Source of the DNA: Dastarcus helophoroides
Lineage: Eukaryota; Arthropoda; Insecta; Coleoptera; Bothrideridae
Reading direction: 5' to 3'
Assembly: GCA_028583605.1 (NCBI GenBank)
Contig: CM053325.1
Location: 37,127,435-37,191,434, forward strand
Length of the DNA stretch: 64,000 nt
Below are positions 23,016 through 34,710 of this stretch, piece by piece. Under the pieces are notes generated by a model. The model saw only the letters and a list, made by a program, of their open reading frames with translations. It searched no databases and was not told the origin of the DNA. The translations under genes and the position numbers were made by a program. Numbering within the stretch: position 1 is the stretch's first letter; each line of letters starts with the position of its first letter.

Positions 23016-23243
23016 TTAGCCCTTAAATAAATTTTGAAAAGGATTCTTAAAGTGCATATCAAACTGCAAACCCCTTTTGAATAATGTCGTCCCTTTATCT
23101 TGCAAATTTTTCTTCGATAACTGAAATTTAAATAACTTACGATTGTACGTGTTTATAAGGGCGTTTTTTTGAACGTCAAATTCCTCCAGTCTATCACCAC
23201 ATGGTCTTGCCGAGATATTTGCTACGGTCTCCGTTATTGACAT
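23016..23243 (-). CDS. Unassigned 75-codon open frame
   Basis: An ATG-initiated frame on the minus strand in a patch of normal complexity, encoding a basic, polar protein with no membrane segment or signal peptide. The composition (few Lys/Phe/Asn runs) is unlike the low-complexity frames of the quasi-satellite, so it could be an exon or a transposon relic. No family is recognised and no splice partners are obvious. Treat it as a candidate only. Confidence 0.2.
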   Translation of the reverse strand: MSITETVANISARPCGDRLEEFDVQKNALINTYNRKLFKFQLSKKNLQDKGTTLFKRGLQFDMHFKNPFQNLFKG

Positions 23244-23399
23244 GTTACCCTTGTTTATTACTCTACTTTTTAGCGGTCGTTCAAAACTAACATGTTATTT
23301 TACTCAGTTTAGGTATCTGTGCTTGAAACAAACCAGGCCTAACATATAACCCTTATCTAATTTGTGAACACTAAGAAATCTGTTTCTCACGCAAAACGT

Positions 23400-24600
23400 T
23401 ATGTTACAAAACAAAGAATTTTTGTAATACAGTGTTTGGAGATTTAATATTTCCAAGAAAAATTGAATAAAATTCAATTAAATAAAACAAACGAGGAAAT
23501 AGAAGAGTTTAGTAGAACTCGACTCACCAGAGACAATATTTTGAAAACCACCAGAAAATCGAAATTTCAAAAACTATGAGATTTTGGATGTTAAAACTGA
23601 AAAAAAGTCAAAATTTTAAAAACTTTCAATTTTACCAAACAAGTCAAAATATTAGAATAAAAACGAAATTTTTAAGAAAACTTTAATCATTCAAAAACTT
23701 TACATTTTCACGGTCAAAATTTAAAAAAAAAATTATATGTTGAAAGAAATCAAAATTTTCAAAATGTCAAATATTTAAAAGAGCCGAAATCTTCGAAAAG
23801 TCGAAGTTTCGAAACAAACTACTAATTTTCAATAAAATGTTTTTAAAATGATTTTGGAAGTTTTTTTCAAAAAAAAACGAAACTAATGAACCGCAAATTT
23901 TAAAAAAATAAAAATTTTGGAAAAAAGTTGAAAAAAAATTCATTAGTATAGTACTGGAAGTACTGGCCGTGGCAATAGTGAGTGAGATCATGCTAGCTAG
24001 TTTTTGTTACAAATGTTTTCTCCATAAATTTCAATTTATTCTGAAAGTTCTGAAAGTTTTCAGTTTAAATTTAGAAATTATTTAAAATCGTTTAATGAAG
24101 TTTTCATTTTTCCTAAATATTTAATTTTTTTATAGAAAAATCGAGTTTAAAATTGTTTCGGAACAAAAATTGTGGCAGAAATTATTTTCTTTGGTTTAAA
24201 CTGATTGAAACAGAAATCAAAACCGAAACTTCTGTCGATTTATAAATACATAAAACTGGTTGCATTCACCAATAATCGATAACCTTTTCTATTTCAGTTT
24301 ATATGTAGATGACCTAATATCCTAATTGTTTATCAATAAAAAAATTAAACATAACTTTCAGATATCTTAATTAATAAAATTTTGTACATAAACTTTTGGA
24401 CAAAATTAAGGCACCACTTGATTAAATTAAAATAATTAGACTAATGAGACAAAAATTTAACTAAATTATAATGAAAAGTTATAAATTGGGTGTATAGAAT
24501 AATTTAAGAACGAAATCGGAGAAAGATAGCATTATTTTGAACTGTCAAAAATGAGTGAAATATGAAAACGAAAATTGAAGATGATAGAAATAATGAATTC
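23400..24600. repeat. A/T quasi-satellite block and flank
   Basis: From about 23.45 to 23.95 kb it is A-sense quasi-satellite of the same type as 18-21 kb. From 24.0 to 24.2 kb it switches to the T-rich sense, and after that it is AT-rich without clear motif. No gene is visible. Confidence 0.45.
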
Positions 24601-24609
24601 AATGTGACT

Positions 24610-25090
24610 TCTCACCTTGTATGTTTTCCTTTGTTGCTAATTATAACATACATCGATGCGCCTTTGCGTTTTGGTGATTAGAGTTTCAGTAGTACCCTAG
24701 ATAATATTCTCCCATTCTTCAATTAATGCATTCGCCAATTGATTGTGCTTGGCAAGTAAGAATTATTTTTTTTTAATTTATGCATTTAAGTTGGCGCTTT
24801 CTAGGTTAATAATACGCATTTATTGACATCTAATATATAACGACCAACCCTGTATGAGTGATGAAACAGATGTCCTCTCAAAGCATTACTGTAGAATGCT
24901 TGCAAACCTTACTCCTTCTCTTTTCCAGGCATGGTCAAGTCCTTAAAAGATTTTTAGCATTTGCCAATGAATAAAATCCTTTTCCAGTCAATAGCAAAAC
25001 AATGTTGACGATTTCTAGCAAATTCCAATCTTTGAACTTTGTGCCCTCTGGCAAGTAATGACTTGTCTGCTGGTCCTCTGCTTAATAATT
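24610..25090 (-). pseudogene. Tc1-like transposase fragment, internally deleted
   Basis: The minus-strand reading of 25085-24940 gives LLARGHKVQRLEFARN followed by AIDWKRILFIG, the core that precedes the first catalytic Asp of Tc1 transposases (normally WKRVLFSDES). The Asp is lost. About 180 bases on, 24755-24620 gives LANALIEEWENI, a stop, then TETLITKTQRRIDVC, which matches the Tc1 C terminus. The central catalytic region is missing. Between the two parts lies an ACAGGGTTGG-type terminus (minus sense, near 24853), so a small element may have inserted there. Dead. Confidence 0.5.
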
Positions 25091-27307
25091 TAATTTAATT
25101 TTAATATCCTTGAATTATTTCGCATAATATTACAACAGTTCGAAGCGCTAATACCTCCTTTTTTAACACATTATTGGTAGGTCTTTGTTTTCTGAGCGCC
25201 AATTGTCTTGTCTTGGAAAAGGGTTACCTCCTCTAAGGTGACATTTGTTTCGTTAAATCATCCGACCATGCAACGTATGCTGGAATGATTTCTTCCTAAT
25301 AGTGGCAACAATGCATTACGTATCCCTTATCCAGGAGAGTAGATTGCCATGCTAACGTTTTCACGGATAAAATTCTTTGGTGATTTTGTTTCTACTTTAA
25401 AACATTAGTACTTAAATGGTTAAACACATATCTCATAGAACTGTTAACAAAAATGGGCCTAATAACATGTCTTAATCAGCAGCTTCTAGGTGGATTTTAA
25501 ATCAATTTTGAGCGAGTAATTGACGTTGGCGATTTTAAAATAAAACAAATCGGCTTCAGATAACAGAAAAGGTCCAACTTATACTTGTAAAGTACTAAAC
25601 AGATTACAAATTATCGTACTTCCTGAATGTTTTTAGAAAATGTTGGTGGTGTTTTAATTTGGTCCGGGTGTTTATATACGTGTATTGTGATGATGCTTTT
25701 TTGATAACAGACTTCCTAATGTTGCTGGAAAATGAGCAATATTTTTATTTCTTGATTCAAATAATGTGCTAAACGAAGTAAAATTTTTAATTTGATACCT
25801 CTATATCGTTTTCGAAACTAAACAATCTACCCTTGCAGAGGCGTGAGAAAATTTGATCGTCTGTCAGTTCACACGATCTGACTTCTAGCAATTATTTGGG
25901 TTGGTGTTATACATATCACGCTTTGATCGACATGGTTATAGATGCGTGCACACGTATTAGTAATCTCTGATCGTTCTGCACAATCAAAACCTAGCCAAAC
26001 AAGGTTATTAGCTAAACTCTTCCCTCTATTCGAACTTGCCGCATTCAACATTAAAATTAAATTTTAAAACAATGATTTGTAGGTCATTCTATTTCAACTT
26101 GATTAAAATACTGAATTACTGGATGAAAAGTCAGCTTCTGCAACAAAAAATGTGCAGTTAAGTAAAGTCTGGGTTGCTCTCGTTCTAAGTGTTTAATATA
26201 CTTGACATTCCGTGAGTGCTTTAAAATATATCGACCAACAGAAACCGAGCACGTTATACGCTAATATCACGATGTTTACTCGAGAAACACGATTATATTT
26301 TTTATAGAATTAAGATGTCATGGGATTTCAGAAACTGTTGCTTACACTGATTACAAAAAACACCAAAAAATTACCATAAGAGCAAGTTGCTTTAACTTTC
26401 ATATATCACTTGGTGAAAAAACACTAAAATTTAAATTAAGAAAAAGAATACCTCTGATACGTTTAAAAAACTGTAACCAAGCCAGTGAACTTCAAGAGTA
26501 TAAATATTTTTTTTCAAAAAGTGGAATTTCACAGAAGGAAATAAAGCATCAGCGAACAGGCAGAAATTCCAGTCTTTTCGTTAATTTTGTCCCCCAAACA
26601 TTCTCATATTTATGCATATAACTTATCCATTCTTCGGTTTTTGCTATGAAAAAGTAATGTACTAAGGGAGTTTCCCATTACTATTTTACTATATGCAGTA
26701 TATCATGCACACGTGAGAAAGACTGACGTTTATATTAGCAAAATTACATATTACACATTGCCAATGGAGCAGCTTGACCTCAAAAGGCGTGCATCTCAAT
26801 ACGCAGAAAATAATCAGCAATTAAGAATTTACCATTATTGAATGCGAGAGGCGTCTGCCTATAATGCCGTATGACTTATTCTTACAAAATATATTAAAAG
26901 CCGTAAAATAAGCGAATGGAGCAAAAACACTTCGTATTTGTGAAGGTTACAATTCAGTTGCTTTTACAAAGCGGCATTTCTAATTACAAATGACGGTTGT
27001 ATAAAATTATTAAATACGAACATCACAAATGTGGATAGATGTAGGTTTTACTAGAAGAAACGCTACCCTAACATCCTATGAAGTGTTTTAATTTGGTTAC
27101 ATTTTTATAGACTTTTTCGTCTCTGCAGTTGTCTTTTAATTTCTAGATCACTGGCTTTCAAAGTTGGTAATATCACCAATGAACCACTGAGGGAGGGTTG
27201 CGTTTAATAAAAATAGTATCGCTTGTGTTTAACCAAGTAATTGTGTCGTAAAGTCACAAAATTTAGGGAAATGTATCAACCAATGTCTTTGAAAACCTAT
27301 CAGATGC
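25091..27307. other. Intergenic DNA, no gene recognised
   Basis: Frames are short. The only ATG frame of note is 60 codons on the minus strand (25869-26051) with no domain. Upstream parts of the Tc1 fragment may extend to about 25.3 kb on the minus strand but cannot be read with confidence. Confidence 0.35.
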
Positions 27308-27677
27308 AAAGTTTGAGAACCAAAGACCGATTTCGATTTTATTCGATTTCGTGAGATTGGTATACCCATCTTAAAACCGACATATGCTCCAGTCTTAAAT
27401 AAACACTACGTAAAAAGTTATAAATATTTTTAAATGTAATCCATGGGTATAGTGCCAGTTATCGGTCTGTGAAAGAAATTGTGGAATATTTCAAAGTTTG
27501 AGAACCAAAGACCGATTTCGATTTTATTCAATTTCGTGAGATTGGTATACCCATCTTAAATCCGACATATGTTCCAGTCGTAAATAAACATTACGTAAAA
27601 AATTATAAATATTTTCAAATGTAATCCATGCGTATAGCGCCAGTTATCGGTCTGTGAAAGAAATTGTGGAATATGAA
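27308..27677. repeat. Tandem duplication, two 185-bp units
   Basis: The unit beginning AAAGTTTGAGAACCAAAGAC at 27308 recurs at 27493 with only scattered substitutions and no visible indels. Each unit ends GAAATTGTGGAATAT. The clean 185-bp period and high identity make it much younger than the surrounding quasi-satellite. There is no open frame and no known motif. Confidence 0.9.
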
Positions 27678-28476
27678 CCATGGCGCGCCGTATGAAAGGA
27701 ATAGAGAAATGAAAAATTTTTGACAATTCTGATATCGTCTTTTAAAATTTCGACTTTATTTGAAAACTTTGACTTTGGTTGTAAATTGCAACTTTCTGAA
27801 GAATTCCATTACATCTCTAAATGACTGAGTCAAAAATTTGACCTCAAATTAAAAAAAATCGATATTTTGTAAATTAATCAAAAATTTCAAAAAATAAAAA
27901 AATTACTGAGAGAGATAGTAAAAATTCTGAAATAGGACAAAATTTACAAAATGCCAAGATTAAAAAAACCACAAAGTGCAAAATTTTCAAAACATGTTAA
28001 AAATTAAAGCAGTTCAAATATTGAAAAAGGTCAAAATTTAAAAGTCGAATTTTTCGAGAAGAAATGTTTAAGAAAATTACTAAACATTTTTAGAAAAAGT
28101 TAAAACTTCTGGAAAATGTAAAATTTTAAACACAAACCCAAAATTTAAAAAATAAATTAAAAAAGAACAAACTTGTGAAGGAAATTAGAAATTAGAAAAA
28201 AAATTCTAAATATTCAAGTCAAAATTTTAAAATATATTTTTAAATATATTTTTGAAATGTCGGTTTCTAAAACGCCATTTAAAAAAATAAAATTTTTCAA
28301 AAGGTTTGGAAAGTCGAAATATTCAAGAGAGATCGAAATTTTCAAAAAATATTAAAAAGAACAAAAACCCTTAAAAGTAAACATTTTCAAAAGATTTTAA
28401 AAACTTTAAATTTATACAAAACCCAAAATTTTGTGGAAAAGTTTAAAAAAATCAAATTTGTTAATAGGTCTAAATA
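27678..28476. repeat. A/T quasi-satellite with an orientation switch
   Basis: The first hundred bases are T-sense (AAATTTCGACTTTATTTG and similar). From about 27840 the block is A-sense up to the mariner-type element. No coding sequence. Confidence 0.5.
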
Positions 28477-30309
28477 CAGGGCTATTCTGCAATTTGGAAT
28501 AAATTTAGTAAATCAAAGACAGTTTTTTCTTCGGAAATATGTTTAAACACGTTGATTAATATTCTAATTTTCGCCCTTTCCGATGTAGAAGAATTTTATA
28601 CAGCATGTACTAAATATAAGATATGACGTCATCGACGTTTTTTTTAAATAGCAACCTTATTGGTTTTTTGACTATTCTTAAAGAATGTGTCAAGTTACAC
28701 ATGTGCATTAAATTTCAATTTTTTATTCTTAGTTATTTTAGAGATATTTACAAATTTATTAACTAATTCGAAAAATCTAGAAATCTGATTCAGTTCAATA
28801 CAATGTTCATAAAATTTAAAAATCAAGTATGAGAAGGTATTTGTTTGTCTTTTTTTGTTAAACTGGGTTAACGTCTTATCACAATCTTATAAAAAAAGTT
28901 AAAAAAAACAAATAGGAATAGTAGTATCGTATTGATCGAAGAGGCTATTAGTTTGTCGTTTAGTGAGAAACACCATTTATTAAAAAATCGATCAAAATGC
29001 CGTACTTAACTAAAACCCACAAGATTGAAATTTAATAATGATTGACTGTGGAGATAGAACAAGAACACAAAATAAAGTTATTCGTTTATTCAGAGAGAAG
29101 TATCCTGATTTACCCTTCATATCCCAAAGTACCGTAAGCAAGATTGAAAAACAGTTTCGGTACAATGGGCATTTAAGAAAATCAAGTAATCCCTGTTAGA
29201 ATACGCTCAATGAAGATGCTAAAATTAATGTACTTCTTTCCGTCCAAGAAAATTCTTATGTCCTAACTAGTCAGATAGGTAGAAAACTCGAAATTAGCCG
29301 GTCTTCAGTTGCAAGAATTCTGAAAATGCAAAAATTTCATCCTTATAAAATGACCGGATAGAAGACTCCAGTTTTGCGAACAAACGATAGATCCACTAAA
29401 TAGAAATATTCTTAGCATAAAAAATATTCTGTTTTTAAATGAATCAACGTTTATGGTAAATGGTGAGCTGGGCAGATAACAACCTAAACTGAATGAGGGA
29501 AGGCCACACTCATCATCCTAAGAAAGTCAATGTTTGGGCAGGGATTGTTGGTGATCGAGTTATAGGACCAATTTTCTTTCAAGAAACTATCAATGGGCAG
29601 GATATTTGAGATTCTTGCAGAAAAAGCTAATTCCTGATTTAGCTATTTTGTTTCCTGATCCATTCGTAGCTAATGTCCCGAATAGACACATCTGGTTTTA
29701 ACAAGACTGTGCCCCTCCTCATTTTACAAGACCTGCCTGTGAGTATTTGAATGATGTAGTTCCAGGCAGATGGATTGGTAGTAGAGGGCCTATGGACTAT
29801 TTCTTATGGAAGTATTTAAAGAGCAAAATTTTTAAGACCAAATCTGCAAGTATTAAGGGGTTGAAAGGACGAATAAGACAGGAGTGTAGACTAATTTCCC
29901 CCGAAGTAATTAGAAATGTTCAAAACAAGTTTTAGTTTTGTTTAGGGTATTTTCAGTTAGTAAATGAACAACATTATGAACATTTATTAAAAAAAGATTG
30001 TTAAGTTGAATGATAATTCTTGATTTTTTAAATTAGTTAATATTTGTTAAATATATTTTTTAATAATGATAAATAAAACATTTAAATTTGGTATGCATGT
30101 GTAATTTGATATACTCTTTAAGAATAATCAAGAAAAACATAGGGTTGGGTTTTAACAGAATTGTCGATGGCGTCATACCTTAAATTTGGGACATGCTGTA
30201 TCAAATTTTCCTACATTAAAAGAAGTGCAAATTAAAATATAAATCGGCGTGTCGGGCATATTTCCGTCTTTGGTTTACTAAATTTATGCCAAGTTACAGA
30301 GTCGCACTG
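28477..30309 (+). mobile_element. Mariner/Tc1-superfamily element M1 with ~300-bp TIRs
   Basis: The ends CAG...CTG are flanked by TA on both sides. The first ~300 bases (AAATTTAGTAAATCAAAGAC, ACAGCATGTACTAAATATAA, ATGACGTCATCGAC and so on) reappear inverted at 30010-30309. A transposase remnant fills the interior on the plus strand. A second copy lies inverted at 48.06-49.76 kb. TA target duplication, TIRs and DDE/D-type transposase place it in the IS630-Tc1-mariner superfamily. TIRs of this length are unusual, since many mariners have about 30 bp. Confidence 0.85.
28997..29935 (+). pseudogene. Transposase of element M1 (broken)
   Basis: Coding starts at an ATG at 28997 (MPYLTKTHKIEI), immediately followed by stops, then resumes. 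The DNA-binding part has a helix-turn-helix (PFISQSTVSKIEKQF) and a second one (TSQIGRKLEISRSSVARIL). The catalytic part shows a damaged first Asp segment near 29435, GIVGDRVIGPIFFQ, and a second Asp box (QDCAPPHF) near 29707. The C-terminal part (GPMDYFLWKYLKSKIF, then GRIRQECRLISPEVIRNVQN) ends at 29935. The SPDLTP segment before the last catalytic residue is deleted. Many stops and shifts. It once cut and pasted its element at TA sites; now inactive. Confidence 0.85.
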
Positions 30310-31160
30310 TATAGGTAAAACAAAACAAAGTCAACTTTTTGAAAAAAGAACGAAATTATAAAATGTTAATAATACAGGGGTGAAAATCCTCACAAAGGTC
30401 TAAATTAATTAGGACAAAGTCAAATGTGCGAACAAAAATACCAAATTAAAAAAAAAGAAATGATTGCTAGAAAATATTAAATTTTACTAACATCTAAGTA
30501 TATTTGATATTTACAAGTTTAAATTGAAAATTTTCAAAAAAAAAGTTTGTACTTTTCAAAAAATATCATTTAACATACGTTGTACTTAATCCGTAAAAAA
30601 TTGAATTTTTCAAAAAAGTCTAAAAATTTGAGAAACACCGAGATTATTAACAAAGGCAGAAACGGCAATCAAAATTTTTAATTTTTAATAGGAATTTTCT
30701 AAAAATTTGGATTTTTTATAACTTCCACTTTTCGGATTCGTGTCTAAATTTTGTGGAAAATTAGAAATTTTAAAACTCTAATTTGCCATGATTTTCGAAA
30801 CTTTAATTTTTCTTACCAATTATAAGTTTTGGAAGAACTTTACTTTTCTCATAATTTCAAGTTTATATGTATATTTTGCTCTTTAAATTGTTACTTTTTT
30901 CTAGAATGTTTACTGTAAGTTCAAATTTATTTGTTATAGTTTTAATCCAATAATATCGATATTTTCTAAATGTTAAGATTTTAAACTTGCAACTCTTCGA
31001 GATTCTTTTATTGTATTTCTTACTTTAAGCTAAACAGTTTTAAATTTTCCAAACATTGGGCGTTTTTCTTAATTTCGTCTTTAATCTCGGTATGTTGCTT
31101 TGTCTTGGGGTTTCGAAAAGTTTTTGTTATAAGTTCAAAGTTCTTTGGTGAAATTATAAT
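30310..31160. repeat. A/T quasi-satellite, A-sense then T-sense
   Basis: About 30.32-30.65 kb is in the A-rich sense; from about 30.68 to 31.15 kb the complementary T-rich sense takes over. No coding sequence. Confidence 0.45.
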
Positions 31161-32400
31161 TTCAGTGTCAAGAAAAATGTTGACATTTGTCTCAAGTAAT
31201 TACGTCGTGTAATAAAGGAAAAGATTTAATGACATTAAGTGGTAAGAGCAAGTAGCGTCAATATGACCAAAATCAGCGTCATGTATTTACAAGTAAATCG
31301 TAGACATTGATTTTTCTTCTTTGTCATTGTGTAATTAAGTACATTTTTAAGAAAAAGAGGTCCTGAAAAATTTCTTACGCAAGGGCCTATTGGTTTCTAG
31401 CTAATGCCACTAATTCCAAAAGTGTTCACATTTCATTGCGTCTTATGAATAGAACCGATGTTTGCAATTTATCAACTATTTCTGTGTGACTCAACACTTA
31501 CTGGTGATCGATTGGAGATAACTTAGAACAGAGAAATGTGTTAATTAAGATAATTTGTTAGGAAAATTAAACTACACGCTCGTCGTCTATTGTTAGATGT
31601 ATGGGACACATAAGCATCGTGTTACATTATACCAGAGTGCATCTACATATCACATTTCACATTTGTAAACGCCATCTAGAGCCACGGGTCAAAGGTGTTC
31701 AAGAGAATATAGTCTTGTGTATTACACCATGAGGTGATCTCCTCAGCGAGAGGGTGATTGATGTTCGATGGAGTCAACCTGATGGACTGTGAAACCTGAG
31801 TGATTGGTTCCGTGTGATAAATGAGATATCCCTCGAGTGCTAGTGAGATACTGGTTATGACAAGATAAATTATCGCTGAGATGAATAATTTTTATATTCC
31901 AGTGTATCAATACGGACATAACTTCTTTTGTGAATTCGTAATTTTATTCGAACAATTCATATCAGACGTCTATTATGCACTCTGTAATACATTGAAATAT
32001 TGGCTGAATGTAACAGACAGGCCTACAGGAAAACATTATTTATAATGTCGGTATTGAAAATGTTTCAGACTTAGTCACCTTAAAGTAATGCAGTGTGAAG
32101 TAATATGCAAGATATTGGTGGTCACAGAAAAGAATGGTACATCTGTGGTTAAGTTATTCCACAAGTTTAATTATTCTGATTAGAAATTACATTCAGTTTG
32201 ATTGATTTACTTTAATTCCTATTTACTAGAGCGCAAAACTTGCTAAAAGACATCGGAAGTATAGCAATGCATACAATACTCAAATCAGGGGGGAGGGGGA
32301 GCAGGAAAATTCCTCAGGGGAAGGCTTCTATAAATGAAAATAACAGCAGTAATAATGTTATTGATGTTAATTTTTGTGGAAATCTTCAATTATTTGATCA
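31161..32400. other. Intergenic DNA with a G+C-richer, possibly LTR-derived patch
   Basis: Bases about 31590-31870 are unusually rich in G+C for this locus and contain ACGCCATCTAGAGCC, a kind of motif often met in insect LTRs. A TGT start near 31590 is possible, but no matching end, primer-binding site or second LTR was found. No open frame. The rest is unremarkable. Confidence 0.25.
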
Positions 32401-33963
32401 GTTTTGAATATTGCGATTTGTTTTTATTTTGGACTTTTTTGAATATTATAATTTTATATTAATTTAGGCTCTTTTTGTAAATTTCGACATTTATTAAAAA
32501 TTTAACCTTATTTAAATTGAACTTTTATACTTTTTCTAAAACCTCCAAGGTTGAAAAATTGTGACCTAAAAGATTCAATTTTTTTTTGCAAACGTAATTT
32601 CTTTATAAAATGTCTCTCTCTTTGAAAATTTAAATGTTTTTCAATTTCCAATTTTCTCAGTGATTCAATCTTGGTAAAATGTTGACATTCCCTATAACGT
32701 TAATTTATTATAAAATTTTTGATTGTAAGCATTTAAACTTTTTTCGAAATTTTGCCTTTTGGTAAAATTTGATTTTTTTTTGGACTATTCTACAAATTGT
32801 TAATGTTTGCAAACTCCGATTTCATGTAATTTTACCATTTTTTGTGGCCAAGGGTTGGACGTTTTTTCAAAATTTTAACTCTTTCGAAAAATTCGAAATT
32901 TCCTAAATTTTTGAAAATATACACTTTTTAAATTTTAACTCTTTTAAAATATTTACGCTTGGTTTTTTAAATCTCGGTACTTTTGAAATTTCGCCACTTT
33001 TTCAAAAATTTGGTCTTCCTAGAAATTTTAAAATTTTTTGAAAACTTCGCTATTTTTTAAAATATCATTTTTTTTCAATTTAATAATTTATCAAAACTTT
33101 TCGAAGTTAGTTAACTTTCATGAAAACCATGCTTTTTTTACTCTTGAAAATGTTGACTATTTTCAATTAGACCTTAGAATTTCTCGAAATTTTGACCTTT
33201 TTAAAAATGTTGACCCTTTTTGCAAATTTCAAATAGAAAATTCAATTTAAAAAAATCGAATTTTGTTGAAAAATTTCCTGTCACAATTTTCTGTTCTATT
33301 TAAAATTTCCTATTTTTTAAAAATTTTAACCTTTCTTGAATATTTCGAATGATTTGAAAATTTCGATTTTACTTCAAATTTTAACTATTTTGAAAATTTC
33401 GATTTTATCGAAAATTACTTTTCGATGCCGAGACTTTCTTTTATAACTTTGTTTCTTTTATTTATCAAATCTCATATCCTTAAACTTAAAACTTTCATTG
33501 TGTTTAGACATTTCAAATTTTTTTTTTATTTTTTAAATGGAAAGTTTAAAAGTGTCAAACCTTTTCAAGAGAGGTGAAAATTTACAGAAAATTTCAGTGT
33601 TTTCAATAAAAGTTTCAATTCCTTGAAAACGAGGCGAAATTTATAAAAAAGATTGTAAATTTGAAAAAAATTTTTGAAAATGGCCTTTTTCAAAACTATT
33701 TTGAAAATTTCAATCTTTTTCGAAACTTGATTTTATTTCAGAAAATTTTTGTTTTTTTTTTGAAAATTTTCGATTTAGAAAAAGATCAAATTTTGAAAGA
33801 ACTAAAATTTTTAAAAAAGAGAAAATTGTAAAATATTGTTATTTTCAAATGAGTTCAAATTAAAAAAAAAATTGTAGCTTTCCAAAAATGGGTTTAATAA
33901 CATGTCTTAATTAGCAGTTACTAAGTAAATATTTTGAAGAGGTCAAAATTCTGAAAAAAGTGA
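32401..33963. repeat. A/T quasi-satellite block, mostly T-sense
   Basis: Dense repeats of TTTTGAAAATTTCGAC-like motifs from 32.4 to about 33.75 kb, switching to the A-rich sense in the last 200 bases before the hAT element. The 70-codon plus-strand frame at 33038-33250 is Phe/Asn/Lys-rich low complexity and is not a gene. Confidence 0.6.
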
Positions 33964-33971
33964 AACTGAAC

Positions 33972-34702
33972 TAGTTTTCACTAAACATCGATAGGAAGTA
34001 TCGATAATATCGATAGTTTTGACTATCGAAAACTATGGATAGTATTGTTCGGCAATATCGGTAGTTCGTAAGAAATGGCTTTTAATGAGTTTTTGTTTCC
34101 GTTTTTATTTAAAATTCAGAAACTTAATCTATCAACATATTAATTTTGTGTACAAACGTCATCTTTATTAAAAGAAAACATTGGATAGTGGCGATGTGTA
34201 ATTATAAATACAAGGTAGTCGACTATTTCGTACTTATGTCAAGTTTTCTCCTCTTGTCGCTAGATGACGTTCACATTCACCCTTAAAAACATCAATTTTA
34301 CTCTTCTTCAATTTCATAAAACGATGCGAAGGCATCAACTATTGGAGGGAACACACTCAACAGAAATTTAGAAATTAAGGATTAAGGCCAGCAACACGTT
34401 CGAACATTTAGTGAGCTTTAACCACCCAACAATAGTGTGTATTTTGCCATTTTGTAAATTATAAAAATATAATTTGTCATAAGTATATTTTTGATAAATT
34501 TGTCTGCTGCTTGCAAATTATGTAAGGAAAAATACAAATTGGGTGAAAACACAAGCAACCTAAAAGACTATATTAAAGAGAAACATCCAGCATATATATA
34601 ATTTAAAACAAAAATATCGGTAAAGACTATAATATCGATATTTTCGTAAAGGAATTATCGATAATATCGATGGTACAAACTATCGATGTTTAGTGAATAC
34701 TT
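33972..34702 (+). mobile_element. hAT-type deletion derivative
   Basis: The termini TAGTTTTCACTAAACATCG and (right end, inverted) AAGTATTCACTAAACATCG form TIRs. They are flanked by AACTGAAC (33964-33971) and AACTGAAA (34703-34710), an 8-bp target duplication with one mismatch, the hallmark length of hAT insertions. The subterminal zones are packed with ATCGATA and TATCGAT words on both sides, likely transposase binding sites. The 731-bp body lacks the catalytic domain and keeps only a BED-finger relic. Confidence 0.75.
34497..34602 (+). pseudogene. BED zinc-finger relic of a hAT transposase
   Basis: The plus-strand reading gives CKLCKEKYKLG, then NTSNLKDYIKEKHP. This is the BED-finger pattern C-x2-C ... 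NL-x2-H-x4-H, with the first His replaced by Tyr. In intact hAT transposases this finger binds the element's subterminal repeats. It is followed at once by stops, with no RNase H-like catalytic core downstream. Confidence 0.65.
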
Positions 34703-34710
34703 AACTGAAA

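Noticed and set aside
25201..25330. Plus-strand reading resembling a second transposase core (SWKRVTSS...)
   Set aside because: Too short and interrupted, and the minus-strand Tc1 reading nearby is more consistent.
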